Positions 1 to 8,557 of a DNA stretch of 64,000 bases are shown here, piece by piece. Position 1 is the first letter of the stretch, and each line of letters starts with the position of its first letter. The notes beneath the pieces were generated by a model, which worked only from the letters and a program-made list of their open reading frames with translations, did no database searches and was not told where the DNA came from. Source of the stretch: Cognatiluteimonas profundi (GTDB lineage: Bacteria > Pseudomonadota > Gammaproteobacteria > Xanthomonadales > Xanthomonadaceae); the NCBI RefSeq assembly GCF_009792795.1, contig NZ_VKHQ01000003.1:453601-517600 (forward strand). The letters run 5' to 3'. A program made the translations under genes and the position numbers.

Positions 1-450
1 GGTGGTACGCGGCCGGGTGGTCCCCGCCCGGCAGGCGCCGGCGGTTACCAGGGTCGCAGTGAACGCGGCCCGGGCGGCGGTGGCTTTGCCGATCGCGGCC
101 CGCGACGCGAAGGCGGGTTCGAGCAGCGTGGCCCGCGCGGTCCCGGTGGTCCTGGTGGCCAGGGACAAGGACCGCGCACTCCCCGTCCCTACGGACATCC
201 GGGCAACGCGCCGAGCTTCCCGTCCGACCACGCCAATCCAGGCAGCTTCAACCCGTACGGCGACAAGCCGCGCGCGCCACGACCTGCTGGTGCTGGTCCA
301 CGTCCGGGCGGTCGTCCTGGCGCTCCGCGCCCCGGTGGCGCCCCGCGACCGGGCGGCGCACCCCGTCCTGGCGGCGCTCCTCGCCCAAGCGGTCCGCGTG
401 GCAGCGGCCGTCCCGGCGGCGGACGCGGGCCACAGGGTGGCAACCGCTGA
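1..450 (+). CDS. rluB: C-terminal Gly/Pro/Arg-rich tail of a probable 23S rRNA pseudouridine synthase (RluB-like), 5' end outside window
   Basis: An open frame enters from the left edge in frame 1 and ends at TGA 448-450, giving 149 residues of low-complexity sequence rich in Gly, Pro and Arg. A short less repetitive part (PYGHPGNAPSFPSDHANPG) lies in the middle, and four copies of the hexapeptide GAPRPG or GAPRPS follow at 319-390. No catalytic domain is in the window, so the assignment rests on my recollection that xanthomonad RluB proteins carry such basic RNA-binding-like tails after the RsuA/RluB catalytic domain. An RNA helicase tail is the main alternative. The hexapeptide copies use different synonymous codons, which suggests selection at protein level rather than recent DNA slippage. 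A strong hairpin terminator follows 20 bases after the stop. Confidence 0.5.
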   Translation, partial: GGTRPGGPRPAGAGGYQGRSERGPGGGGFADRGPRREGGFEQRGPRGPGGPGGQGQGPRTPRPYGHPGNAPSFPSDHANPGSFNPYGDKPRAPRPAGAGPRPGGRPGAPRPGGAPRPGGAPRPGGAPRPSGPRGSGRPGGGRGPQGGNR

Positions 451-470
451 TCGCGGGGACTGGATAAGAG

Positions 471-494
471 AAGGGCGCCGAGGCGCCCTTTTTC
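471..494. terminator. Bidirectional intrinsic terminator
   Basis: An 8-bp stem AAGGGCGC/GCGCCCTT with loop CGAG is followed on the plus strand by five T residues, with A residues on the other side. It sits between the convergent rluB-like tail and the membrane-protein gene ending at 509, so it can serve both. Confidence 0.85.
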
Positions 495-508
495 TTGACC
501 AGCGCCGG

Positions 509-1216
509 TCAGACCGGTCGACGCGCAGGATCGATGGGGCGACGGAACAGGAAGGCAGCAGCCGCCAGGTTCCACACCAACTGTGCCAGCAGGACGCCGA
601 GCAGCGCCGCCATGCTCATGTTGACGGTCGAGACCGCCACGAGCGCGCACACCAACACGCTCGACAACACTCCCAGCACGCCGACGATCCGCGCGGCACC
701 GCGCTCCCCGAGCAATACCAGCGACCAAGCAGCCGCACCCGCCGCCTGCAGGATCCACCCCAGCTTCGCCGCATCATTGAGCACGACGCCGATGTAGTGG
801 ACGAGGTCGTACGCAAACTGGACCCGCGCAGGATCGGTGGCACGGATCGCATCGGCCGCGATGTGCGGGGTGACGAAGCCATCCAGAAGTGTTGCAGCCA
901 CCATCGCGATGCAGCCGATCAGGTAGACCACCAGTCCACTGAGCACCAGGGGCCGGTACAGGCCCAGCCGGCGCGACAGGCTGGTGTAACCGAAGGCGTA
1001 TGCGCAAACGCTCGCGATCGCCACGCCATGCACGGCTTCCTTGAGCAGGGTGAGGCCAGCAATGCCCTGCAGGATCTGCATCGGATTGCTGCCGCCACCG
1101 CTGCGGTCCAGCGCGACGAAAATCGTCGACACGATGGTGGCTGCGGCGATCGCGGCGCCTGCGGATCGCGTGCCGGTCGATAGGCCCGCCGGGGCACTGA
1201 CGGTTTCAATGAGCAT
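509..1216 (-). CDS. Hypothetical integral membrane protein (about 6-7 TM segments)
   Basis: This 235-residue protein is strongly hydrophobic, with roughly six or seven membrane segments, and has no catalytic motif I recognise. The ATG at 1216 is chosen over an in-frame ATG at 1240 because AAGGAC lies 7 bases upstream of it. The fold class could be that of DUF4386-like membrane proteins, but this is a weak impression. It is transcribed away from the Spy-like/two-component operon, and the shared intergenic region carries paired CpxR-like boxes, so it may belong to the same envelope-stress regulon. Function unknown. Confidence 0.7.
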   Translation of the reverse strand: MLIETVSAPAGLSTGTRSAGAAIAAATIVSTIFVALDRSGGGSNPMQILQGIAGLTLLKEAVHGVAIASVCAYAFGYTSLSRRLGLYRPLVLSGLVVYLIGCIAMVAATLLDGFVTPHIAADAIRATDPARVQFAYDLVHYIGVVLNDAAKLGWILQAAGAAAWSLVLLGERGAARIVGVLGVLSSVLVCALVAVSTVNMSMAALLGVLLAQLVWNLAAAAFLFRRPIDPARRPV

Positions 1217-1302
1217 GGTCTTGTCCTTGAGTCGATGCATGTCGGGATCGCCATGCCGGCCACCAAACTATCGACGCCGCGTGTTGCCCATCTTGTTGGC
1301 AC

Positions 1303-1358
1303 GTAAAGATTTGTAATCGGCGCGCCGCCTGTCCAGATCGTGCGAAACAAATCTTTAC
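1303..1358. promoter_or_regulatory. Inverted pair of CpxR-like boxes in a divergent promoter region
   Basis: GTAAAGATTTGT at 1303-1314 and its exact reverse complement ACAAATCTTTAC at 1347-1358 form perfect 12-bp arms 32 bases apart. The left arm continues as GTAAAGATTTGTAAT, matching the CpxR consensus GTAAA-N5-GTAAA with one difference. The pair lies about 90 bases upstream of the Spy/CpxP-like gene and about 90 bases upstream of the divergent membrane-protein gene, a natural place for autoregulation by the neighbouring response regulator. Confidence 0.65.
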
Positions 1359-1448
1359 AGTGGCTTTGCGCGCCGTGAATTCTCGCAATCGATGCTGCAC
1401 GTGACCGCCGCACCCGGCGGCCACCACTCACGACTCGAGGTGCAACAG

Positions 1449-2000
1449 ATGAAGAGCAACGAGAAGCAACGTCGTCCCGCCAACAAGGGTTTGTTCCTGC
1501 GCGGCTTGTTCATGGCCGTAGCCATGGCAGGGAGCGTGACGGCTGTCTATGTCATGGCCGCTCCGTCGGCGCTGGCCGCGACGCAGGCCGGCGTCCCCGA
1601 CAGCAATCCGTCGTGGTTCGCACGCATGCATGGACACTCCCATGCCGGCATGCGAGCGCATTTCGATAGCGTGCTGGCGCAGGCGAACGTCACCGCGCCG
1701 CAGAATCAGGCGATCGACCGCATCGTCCACGACGCGATGCTCGCCGAGCACGCCGACATGGCGCGCTACCATGCGTCAGCTGGCGAACTGAAACAGCTGC
1801 TCGTCGCGAGCCGAATCGACGAGACCGCGGTCGAGCGGATCCGCACGGAGCAGGACCGGGTGGCCGTCGACGCCAGCCGGACGTTGACGGAAGCCGCCAT
1901 CCAGGTTGCCAGGCTGCTCACGCCAGCGCAGCGCCAGGCCATCGGCGGGAAACTCGACCGGATGATGGCGGACGGTGCCGGTCACCATCACGGCGGCTGA
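1449..2000 (+). CDS. Spy/CpxP-like periplasmic heavy-metal/envelope-stress protein
   Basis: The 183-residue product has a basic N-terminus and a hydrophobic segment (about residues 15-42, ending in SALA), consistent with a Sec signal peptide. A helical region follows with the spacing seen in Spy/CpxP/CnrX-type (LTxxQ, Metal_resist) proteins; LTPAQRQAI near residue 160 fits the LTxxQ motif. His residues cluster near the mature N-terminus (MHGHSHAGM) and at the C-terminus (HHHGG), suggesting metal binding. ATG 1449 has GAGGTG upstream and is preferred to an upstream in-frame ATG at 1392. It heads an operon with the response regulator and kinase that follow, so it likely acts as periplasmic chaperone or signal modulator for that kinase. 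Confidence 0.75.
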   Translation: MKSNEKQRRPANKGLFLRGLFMAVAMAGSVTAVYVMAAPSALAATQAGVPDSNPSWFARMHGHSHAGMRAHFDSVLAQANVTAPQNQAIDRIVHDAMLAEHADMARYHASAGELKQLLVASRIDETAVERIRTEQDRVAVDASRTLTEAAIQVARLLTPAQRQAIGGKLDRMMADGAGHHHGG

Positions 2001-2063
2001 TCCGGGATGATGCGCAGCTGCCGGTATCGCCGGCGGCTGCGACCCACAGAGACCCAGGCACCC

Positions 2064-2762
2064 ATGTCGAAACGCATCCTGATCATCGACGACGACGAGC
2101 GCCTGTGCGCGATGCTCGACCAGTACCTGTCGCGCGGCGGCTACGCCGTGACGTGCCGGCACACGGCGGCCGCTGGTCTGGATGAGCAGCGGCGTTCGTC
2201 CCCGGACGCGATCATCCTGGACCTGATGCTGCCCGACGCGAGCGGCCTGGACGTCTGCATCCGGCTGCGGGAAACCAGCAACGTGCCGATCATCATGCTC
2301 ACCGCGCGCGGCGAGGCGACCGATCGCGTCGTGGGCCTCGAACTGGGCGCCGACGACTACTTGCCGAAGCCTTTCGACCCCCGCGAACTGCTGGCGCGAC
2401 TGCGAACGATCCTGCGCCGCGGCGCTGGCGCGGTGAATCCGACCTTGCGCTTCGGCCGACTCGAAATCGACCGCGAGGCGCGCGACGTCCGCATCGATGG
2501 CGACAGCCGATCGCTGACCGGATTCCAGTTCGACATCCTGGTCGCGCTGGCCGAACGCGCCGGACGCGTCGTCTCCCGCAACCAACTCCTCGATGCGGTC
2601 GCAGGTCGGCCTGCAGGTGCATTCGACCGGACGATCGACGTCCACATCTCGAACATCCGCGCTGCCATCGAAGACGATCCCCGGCAACCGAAGCGCATCG
2701 TCACCATGCGTGGCGCCGGCTATCTGTTCACGCGAATCCAGGACGATGGTGCGTCGATATGA
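2064..2762 (+). CDS. OmpR/CpxR-family DNA-binding response regulator
   Basis: The 232-residue protein has a receiver domain with the acidic pocket DDD at 9-11, phosphoacceptor Asp53 in ILDLMLPDASG and the conserved Lys in YLPKPF near 104. A C-terminal winged helix (about 130-225) ends in the usual GAGYLF motif. Start ATG 2064 (MSKRILIIDDD) fits the family; the frame is open further upstream but that part is not conserved-looking. Its stop overlaps the start of the kinase gene by four bases (ATGA), indicating translational coupling. The Spy-like gene upstream and the CpxR-like boxes at 1303-1358 suggest a CpxR-type envelope-stress role. Confidence 0.9.
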   Translation: MSKRILIIDDDERLCAMLDQYLSRGGYAVTCRHTAAAGLDEQRRSSPDAIILDLMLPDASGLDVCIRLRETSNVPIIMLTARGEATDRVVGLELGADDYLPKPFDPRELLARLRTILRRGAGAVNPTLRFGRLEIDREARDVRIDGDSRSLTGFQFDILVALAERAGRVVSRNQLLDAVAGRPAGAFDRTIDVHISNIRAAIEDDPRQPKRIVTMRGAGYLFTRIQDDGASI

Positions 2763-3781
2763 TCCGGCACCTGTACCTGCGCATCTACCTGGCATCGCTG
2801 GCGGCACTGGTTTCCGTCGTCGTGCTGTGTGCGCTCTTATGGCGCTGGATCGCGGGGCGCTCCGATGGCCTCGTGCTGCTGGAGCGGATGCATTCGGACG
2901 CGCTGCACCTGCACTTCGACGGGATCGCCATCATCATCGGCATTGCCACACTGGTGGCCTTGGCGATGTACCCCGTCGCGCGCCGTCTCACGCGGCAGCT
3001 GGAAAACCTGTCGGCGAGCGTGGAGCGGTTCGGCAACGGTGATCTCTCCGCGCGTGCGGATGTCTCCGGGCACGACGAAGTCGCGCGCCTGGCCTCCAGT
3101 TTCAACGCCACCGCCGACCACGTCTCGCTGCTGCTGGATGCCCACCGGCGACTGCTGATGAATGCTTCGCACGAACTGCGCTCGCCGCTGGCACGCATCC
3201 GCATGGCGCTGGCGCTGCATGAGACGGACCCCAGCCCCGCCCTGCTGCGGAGCATGGAGAAGGACTGTTCGGAAATCGACGAACAGATCGAGGAGATCCT
3301 GCTGGCGAGCAAACTCGAGACAACCGACACCACGTTGCCTGAAGGCAGCATCGACCTGTCGGTCATCGTCGCCGAGGAAAGCGCGCGGCTCGGCCTTGCT
3401 TTCGACGTCGTCAGCCTGGACGTGCGTGGCGACGCTCGCCTGTTACGCCGGTTGACCCGTAACCTGCTTGAGAACGCGCTGAAGCACGGCGGCGCGGATG
3501 CGACGGCGGTTCTCTTCGCAGACTCCGACGGCAATCGCGTCATGCAGGTCGGCGATCGCGGGCCGGGCATCCCGGAGGCGGAGCGCGAACGCATCTTCGA
3601 ACCCTTCTATCGCCCTGAGCGCTCCAGCGAAACCGGCAGCGGATGGGGACTTGGGCTATCGCTGGTCAGGCAGATCAGCGACCTGCACGGCGGACGCATC
3701 CGCTGCCTGCCACGGCCGGAAGGCGGTTGCCTCTTCGAACTGGTCCTGCCTCCGCCACCGCGCACGGATCGAAGCGACTGA
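2759..3781 (+). CDS. Sensor histidine kinase (CpxA-like)
   Basis: The 340-residue inner-membrane kinase has two TM segments (about 8-30 and 55-75) enclosing a very short periplasmic loop, then a HAMP linker. The H-box NASHELRSPL has His138 as phosphorylation site. N-box RNLLENALKH (231-242), G1 DRGPG (266-270) and G2 GWGLGL (295-300) complete the ATPase. The periplasmic loop of about 25 residues is much shorter than in E. coli CpxA, so stimulus detection may depend on the membrane or on the Spy-like partner. It starts inside the regulator gene by a 4-base overlap and abuts the convergent omega-amidase gene with no spacer. Confidence 0.88.
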   Translation: MIRHLYLRIYLASLAALVSVVVLCALLWRWIAGRSDGLVLLERMHSDALHLHFDGIAIIIGIATLVALAMYPVARRLTRQLENLSASVERFGNGDLSARADVSGHDEVARLASSFNATADHVSLLLDAHRRLLMNASHELRSPLARIRMALALHETDPSPALLRSMEKDCSEIDEQIEEILLASKLETTDTTLPEGSIDLSVIVAEESARLGLAFDVVSLDVRGDARLLRRLTRNLLENALKHGGADATAVLFADSDGNRVMQVGDRGPGIPEAERERIFEPFYRPERSSETGSGWGLGLSLVRQISDLHGGRIRCLPRPEGGCLFELVLPPPPRTDRSD

Positions 3782-4579
3782 TCAAGCCAGCGCGAACGCG
3801 TCTCCGTCGAGCATCGCCGGAAAGCGCGCACGATGGTCGAGCAGCTCCGCAGCGGGAAGCGTCGTCGTGGTGACGACTTCGCCATCGGTCGATTCGCTCA
3901 ATGGATGGCCGAGCACGTCCAGCACGGTGCTGTCGCCGGAGTATTCCAAGCCATTGCCATCGATGCCGACGCGGTTCAGGCCGGCGACGAAACACAGGTT
4001 CTCGATGGCGCGCGCGCGCAGCAGGGTCTTCCACGCGTAGGACCGTACCGCCGGCCAGTTCGCCACGTAAACGAGCAGGTCGTAATCCATGCCGCCCGGC
4101 CGCTCGACGTTGAAGCGGTTGCGCGAAAACACGGGGAAACGCAGGTCGTAGCAGACCTGTGGACAGATCCTCCAGCCTTTCCATTCGACGGTCAGGCGCG
4201 CGCTTCCGGCGGCGTATCGCTCGTGCTCCTTCGCATAGCGGAACAGATGGCGCTTGTCGTAATGCTGCAGGCCACCATCGGGCGTGGCGAACAGCAGGCG
4301 GTTGTAGACACCGTCGCCATCGCGGATCTGCACGCTGCCGGCGATGGCGGCGCCCAAAGCGCGCGACCGTTCGCGCAGCCATGCGACCGTCGGGCCCTGC
4401 ATGGTTTCGGCGTTGTGGATCGCTTCATTGCTGAAGCCACTGGTGAATGTCTCAGGCAGCAGGATGAGGTCGGTGATGCCATGCAGCGGCGCGATCAGGC
4501 GGCCGTAATAGTCGCGATTGCCGGCCGGGTCGAGCCAGCGCGTGGCGCCCTGGACCAGCGAGATGCGGAGGTCGTCCAT
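3782..4579 (-). CDS. yafV: Omega-amidase, carbon-nitrogen hydrolase family (YafV/Nit2-like)
   Basis: The 265-residue protein belongs to the nitrilase superfamily with the complete triad: Glu43 in LPETF, Lys109 in YDKRH and Cys143 in CPQVCYDLRFP. The YDKRHLFR and CYDLRFPVF contexts are typical of omega-amidases that hydrolyse 2-oxoglutaramate or 2-oxosuccinamate to the keto acid and ammonia. ATG 4579 is preceded by TAAGGAG; an open extension further upstream is not family-like. It follows the aminotransferase gene by 11 bases, so the two are one operon: the transaminase makes 2-oxoglutaramate from glutamine and this enzyme removes it, pulling transamination forward. Confidence 0.9.
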   Translation of the reverse strand: MDDLRISLVQGATRWLDPAGNRDYYGRLIAPLHGITDLILLPETFTSGFSNEAIHNAETMQGPTVAWLRERSRALGAAIAGSVQIRDGDGVYNRLLFATPDGGLQHYDKRHLFRYAKEHERYAAGSARLTVEWKGWRICPQVCYDLRFPVFSRNRFNVERPGGMDYDLLVYVANWPAVRSYAWKTLLRARAIENLCFVAGLNRVGIDGNGLEYSGDSTVLDVLGHPLSESTDGEVVTTTTLPAAELLDHRARFPAMLDGDAFALA

Positions 4580-4590
4580 CCAATGGCTCC

Positions 4591-5748
4591 TTACAGTGCC
4601 TGCAGGCGTTCGATCGCTGCATCCAGCGTCGACGCGTTCTTGGCGAAACACAGGCGTGCCAGTCGCTGGCCCACCGGCGCGGTCTCGTAAAAGGGCGACA
4701 GTGGAATCGATGCGACGCCGTGCTCGATGGTCAACCAGCGGCAGAAGGCGACGTCATCCAGGTCGCTGATGGCGCTGTAGTCGACGAGCTGGAAGTACCC
4801 GCCCTGCACGGGCAACGGCAGCAGGCGCGTCGACTGCAACTGCTGGCGGAAGCGATCCCGCTTGGATTCGTAGAAGGCACCCAGCTGCTCGTAATGCGCG
4901 GGCTCCTGCGTGATCATCGCCGCGAACGCATGCTGCGCCGGTGCGAACGTGCAGAAGGTGTTGTATTGATGCACCTTGCGGAATTCCGCCGACAGTGCCG
5001 GCGGCGCGATGCAGTAGCCGATCTTCCAGCCGGTGCAGTGGTAGGTCTTGCCGAAGCTGGACACGACGATCGCGCGTTCGCGCAATTCGGGATAACGCAG
5101 CACCGATTCATGGCGCGCGCCGTCGAACACGATGTGTTCGTAGACCTCGTCGGACAACAGCCAGATGTCCGTGCCGCGGAGCAATCCGGCGATGGCCTGC
5201 ATGTCGTCGGCGGTCAACATCGCGCCGGAGGGATTGTGCGGACTGTTGATCATCAGCATGCGGGTTCGCGGACCGATGACCGCGCGTACGCGGTCCCAGT
5301 CCGGGGCGAAACTCACTGGATCCAGTGGAACGTGGATCGCCCGCGCCCCGGCCAGGTCGATCGCCGGTTCGTAGCAGTCGTAGCAGGGGTCCAGCACGAT
5401 GACTTCGTCGCCAGCGCGCACCAGCGCGGCGACGGCATCGAAGATCGCTTCCGAAGCGCCGGATGTCACCGTGATTTCGGAATCCACGTCGGGACGCCAG
5501 CCGTAACAGCGCTCGGTCTTGCCGGCGATGGCTTCGCGCAGAGGCGCGATCCCGCTCATCGGCGCGTACTGGTTGTGGCCTGCGCGCATGGCATTGGCGA
5601 GTTCATCGACCAGGCGCGCGGGCACGGGGAAATCCGGAAATCCCTGGCCCAGGTTGATGGCACGGTGTTCGGCCGCGAGTTGCGACATCACGGTGAAGAT
5701 CGTGGTGCCGACCTTGGGCAACTTGGTTGCGAGCGTGGGTGCAGTCAT
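4591..5748 (-). CDS. ybdL: PLP-dependent methionine/glutamine aminotransferase (YbdL/KAT-like)
   Basis: The 385-residue class I/II aminotransferase shows GQGFPDFP near the N-terminus, the NPSG motif (172-175), the acidic SDEVYEH (199-205) and the PLP-binding Lys234 in SSFGKTYH. These match the YbdL/kynurenine aminotransferase (glutamine transaminase K) group, which transfers amino groups among methionine, glutamine and aromatic amino acids and their keto acids. ATG 5748 starts the conserved N-terminus; the frame is open upstream without family-like sequence. It is co-transcribed with the omega-amidase downstream, a pairing known in methionine salvage from 4-methylthio-2-oxobutyrate. Confidence 0.9.
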   Translation of the reverse strand: MTAPTLATKLPKVGTTIFTVMSQLAAEHRAINLGQGFPDFPVPARLVDELANAMRAGHNQYAPMSGIAPLREAIAGKTERCYGWRPDVDSEITVTSGASEAIFDAVAALVRAGDEVIVLDPCYDCYEPAIDLAGARAIHVPLDPVSFAPDWDRVRAVIGPRTRMLMINSPHNPSGAMLTADDMQAIAGLLRGTDIWLLSDEVYEHIVFDGARHESVLRYPELRERAIVVSSFGKTYHCTGWKIGYCIAPPALSAEFRKVHQYNTFCTFAPAQHAFAAMITQEPAHYEQLGAFYESKRDRFRQQLQSTRLLPLPVQGGYFQLVDYSAISDLDDVAFCRWLTIEHGVASIPLSPFYETAPVGQRLARLCFAKNASTLDAAIERLQAL

Positions 5749-5822
5749 CGTCTGCCAGCCAGTGGATAAGCGGTGGAGTCTAAGACACGGACTATTCGCC
5801 GGTTGCATGCACGACGCGCGGC

Positions 5823-5828
5823 GATACT
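5823..5828 (+). promoter_or_regulatory. Putative -10 hexamer (GATACT), likely leaderless start
   Basis: GATACT ends five bases before the ATG of the DUF3293 gene, so transcription would start at or next to the start codon. No Shine-Dalgarno sequence is visible. I could not identify a convincing -35 element. Confidence 0.4.
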
Positions 5829-5833
5829 GCGAC

Positions 5834-6298
5834 ATGGCCAATCCCGATGACCTGGCGGCGCTGGCCGCTGCCTTCCGCAAGGCCCGCTATCAGGTGCCCG
5901 CACTGGGCGACACGGGCAGCGTGCGCGTCGGGTCGACCGCTTCCGCGCTCGAGACGGCGCTGCCTGGGCGATCGTTTGCCTTCATCACCGCGTGGAATGG
6001 CAATTCGGAAGCGGAGGAGCGCATGGACAATGCCGCAGCCGATGGCGCGCTCGCGGCTGAACTGGATCGATTGCAGCTCGCGCGCTGGCGGGCCGTCGCC
6101 GACGACGCGCAGGGCGGCCATCGCGAAGCCGGATGGCTCGTGCAGGACCTGGCCCTGGCCGACCTGGACCGGCTGGCGCGGCGATTCGACCAGGACGGGA
6201 CGCTCGCCTGGACGCGCGGAGACGGCGTCCGCCTGCGGATGTACCACCCCTGCCCGACCAAGGCGCTCCCTGACTTGTGGACCGACTGGGTAGAATGA
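5834..6298 (+). CDS. DUF3293 domain protein
   Basis: The 154-residue soluble protein matches my recollection of the small DUF3293 family, including a FAFITAWNGNS-type core around residues 49-59. No biochemical role is known to me. The start ATG 5834 sits directly behind a -10-like hexamer. It precedes ccmA by 30 bases on the same strand, but a TAGAAT hexamer at its 3' end (6291-6296) may give the ccm operon its own promoter. Association with cytochrome c maturation is positional only. Confidence 0.75.
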   Translation: MANPDDLAALAAAFRKARYQVPALGDTGSVRVGSTASALETALPGRSFAFITAWNGNSEAEERMDNAAADGALAAELDRLQLARWRAVADDAQGGHREAGWLVQDLALADLDRLARRFDQDGTLAWTRGDGVRLRMYHPCPTKALPDLWTDWVE

Positions 6299-6328
6299 CG
6301 CTTTCCGCGCCGGCTACCGCCGCACGAA

Positions 6329-6970
6329 ATGCTTCCGACCCAGACGAACCCGCCGCTGCTTGCCGCACGCGGCCTTGTATTCGCGCGCAATGAGCAGCCT
6401 GTTTTCGGCCCGCTGGATTTCGTCATCGACGCGGGCGAAGCCTTGCTGGTGCAGGGCGACAATGGCGCCGGCAAGACCACCCTGCTGCGCGTGCTGGCGG
6501 GCCTGCTGCACGCCGACGGCGGCCAGGTGGACATCGACGGAGCGGCGGCGACCCCTGCCCTGCGCGCCCGTGCCATGGCCTATCTCGGCCACCTGGGCGC
6601 GCTCAAGGCCGATCTGACGACGCTGGACAACCTGCATTTCTTCACCGGGCTGCATGGTCGTCGCCGGGGACAGATGCCGGGCAACGCCCTGGCGATCGTC
6701 GGCCTGGCCGGATTCGAGGACACCCCGGTGCGCCAGTTGTCGGCCGGCCAGAAGAAACGGCTGGCGCTGGCGCGGCTGTGGCTGGCGCCGGCCCCGCTCT
6801 GGCTGCTGGACGAGCCCTACGCCAACCTCGACCTGGAGGGCATCAACCTGGTCAACCGGATGATCCAGGCGCATCTGCGCGACGGCGGCGCGGCGCTGCT
6901 GACCACGCACGGCGCCTATGCCGCCCCGCCGGTGCGCACGCGCCTGCTGCACCTGGAGCGCCCCGCATGA
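6329..6970 (+). CDS. ccmA: Cytochrome c biogenesis ATP-binding export protein CcmA
   Basis: The 213-residue ABC ATPase contains Walker A GDNGAGKT (43-50), the signature [14 protein letters not shown] and Walker B LWLLDEP followed by the D-loop. It is the nucleotide-binding subunit of CcmABCD, which powers release of holo-CcmE from CcmC/D so that heme can be delivered to apocytochromes in the periplasm. The stop overlaps the ccmB start by four bases. It opens a complete nine-gene ccm operon running to 12949. Confidence 0.97.
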   Translation: MLPTQTNPPLLAARGLVFARNEQPVFGPLDFVIDAGEALLVQGDNGAGKTTLLRVLAGLLHADGGQVDIDGAAATPALRARAMAYLGHLGALKADLTTLDNLHFFTGLHGRRRGQMPGNALAIVGLAGFEDTPVRQLSAGQKKRLALARLWLAPAPLWLLDEPYANLDLEGINLVNRMIQAHLRDGGAALLTTHGAYAAPPVRTRLLHLERPA

Positions 6971-7638
6971 TGGCCACGGCCGCCAAGGCGCTGATGGTTC
7001 GGGACCTGCGCCTGCTCTGGCGCAGGCGCGGCGACGCGCTGCAGCCGGCGCTGTTCGCGCTGCTGGTCGTGGTGTTGTTCGCGCTGGCGCTGGGGGCGGA
7101 ACCAGGCACCCTGGCCAAGGTCGCGCCCGCGGTGCTGTGGCTGGTGATCCTGCTGGCGGGACTGCTGGGGCTGGAATCGCTGTTTCGCGGCGATGCCGAG
7201 GACGGCACCCTGGACCAGTGGATGCTCGCCCCGGTGCCGCTGGCCTGGCTCGTGCTCGTGCGCACCTTCATGCATTGGGCGACGACGGTGCTGCCGTTGC
7301 TGGTCGCCACGCCGTTCCTGGCGGAACTCCTCCACCTGCCACACGTCCAACTGCCGGTGCTGATGGCCTCACTGGCCCTTGGTACGCCGCTGCTGAGCCT
7401 GCTGGGCGCCGTGGTGGCCGCGCTGACCGTCGGCATGCGCGGGTCCGGTATCCTTGTCGCACTGCTGGCGTTGCCGCTCTACGTGCCGGTGCTCGTATTC
7501 GGTGCAGGCAGTGTCGCTGCCGCCGCACAAGGACTGGATCCGGGTGGCGCCCTGCTGCTGCTGGGCGCAGGCCTCGTGCTGGCGCTGGTCCTGGCGCCGC
7601 TGGCCGCGGCCGCGGCCCTTCGTATCGCCCTGAGTTGA
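6967..7638 (+). CDS. ccmB: Heme exporter protein CcmB
   Basis: The 223-residue inner-membrane protein has six predicted TM helices, the normal size for CcmB, the ABC permease subunit partnered with CcmA. Two consecutive ATG codons occur at 6967 and 6970; the first overlaps the ccmA stop and is chosen. The [14 protein letters not shown] segment after the second helix is characteristic of the family. Confidence 0.96.
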   Translation: MMATAAKALMVRDLRLLWRRRGDALQPALFALLVVVLFALALGAEPGTLAKVAPAVLWLVILLAGLLGLESLFRGDAEDGTLDQWMLAPVPLAWLVLVRTFMHWATTVLPLLVATPFLAELLHLPHVQLPVLMASLALGTPLLSLLGAVVAALTVGMRGSGILVALLALPLYVPVLVFGAGSVAAAAQGLDPGGALLLLGAGLVLALVLAPLAAAAALRIALS

Positions 7639-7646
7639 ACAGCCCC

Positions 7647-8396
7647 ATGCATCCCGTCATCCGCTGGTTCCACACGCTCGGCTCACCGCCGTATTTCGAC
7701 CGGTTCGCCGCACGCTGGGCGCCCGTCGCGCATGTGCTCGGCGCGCTGGTGATGGCGTATGGCCTCTACGGCGCGTTGTTCGTGGTGCCGGCGGATTACC
7801 AGCAGGGCGACAGCTTCCGCATCCTCTACATCCACGTGCCCAGCGCATGGATGAGCATGGCCATCTTCGCGCTGATGGCGTTCTACGCGGCCATCGCCTT
7901 GATCTGGCGGATCAAGCTCTGCGAGATCCTCGCGATGGCCTGCGCGCCGATCGGCGCCGCCTTCACCCTCATCACGCTGGCCACCGGCTCGATCTGGGGC
8001 AAGCCGATGTGGGGCACTTGGTGGGACTGGGATCCGCGCCTGACGACCGAGTTGATCCTGCTGTTCCTCTATCTGGGCATGATGGGCCTCTACAACGCGA
8101 TCGACGACCGCCGCGCGGCCGCGCGCGCCGCCGGGTTCCTGTCCATCGTCGGCGTGGCGCTGCTGCCGGTCATCCACTGGTCGGTCACCTGGTGGAACTC
8201 GTTGCACCAAGGCCAGACGATCAGCCTGTTCGGCAAGTCGCACATGGATGCCAGCATGCTGCCGCCGCTGTGGGCGATGGTGATCGGCACCCATGTCTGG
8301 TTCGTCGGGTCGCTGCTGGCGCGCGCGCGCGCCGACAACCTGCGACGCGAATCCGGCAAGGACTGGGTGGCGCGGATGGCGGGGGCGAGCCGATGA
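7647..8396 (+). CDS. ccmC: Heme-handling protein CcmC
   Basis: The 249-residue protein has six TM segments and the tryptophan-rich WWD motif ([11 protein letters not shown]) in its periplasmic loop. Flanking histidines (near the YIHVPSAW segment and in VIHWSV) are placed to ligate heme. CcmC presents heme to CcmE and promotes its covalent attachment. The gene follows ccmB by eight bases and overlaps ccmD by four. Confidence 0.96.
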   Translation: MHPVIRWFHTLGSPPYFDRFAARWAPVAHVLGALVMAYGLYGALFVVPADYQQGDSFRILYIHVPSAWMSMAIFALMAFYAAIALIWRIKLCEILAMACAPIGAAFTLITLATGSIWGKPMWGTWWDWDPRLTTELILLFLYLGMMGLYNAIDDRRAAARAAGFLSIVGVALLPVIHWSVTWWNSLHQGQTISLFGKSHMDASMLPPLWAMVIGTHVWFVGSLLARARADNLRRESGKDWVARMAGASR

Positions 8397-8557
8397 GTTA
8401 CCAGAACTATGTCATCGCGGCCTATGCCGTCTTCGGCATCGTCCTGCTGTGGGACCTGCTTGCACCACGTTTCCTGCTGCGCGCGCAACTGCGCGCGGCG
8501 CGACTGCGGGCCGCGCGCGAGACGTCGCGCCCCGCACAACCGGAGTTGATTCGATGA
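8393..8557 (+). CDS. ccmD: Heme exporter protein CcmD
   Basis: This 54-residue small membrane protein has one TM helix (about 7-24) and a basic cytoplasmic tail, the standard CcmD form. It is needed for release of holo-CcmE from CcmABC. ATGA overlaps join it both to ccmC upstream and to ccmE downstream. Confidence 0.92.
   Translation: MSYQNYVIAAYAVFGIVLLWDLLAPRFLLRAQLRAARLRAARETSRPAQPELIR

Noticed and set aside
325..395. CRISPR-like tandem repeats in the rluB tail
   Set aside because: The repeats are short, coding and contiguous without spacers, and they encode a hexapeptide repeat.
2..1183. Long plus-strand frame from the left edge
   Set aside because: Frame 1 gives the coherent Gly/Pro/Arg tail ending at a stop followed by a terminator. 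This other frame runs through the terminator and antisense to the membrane-protein gene.
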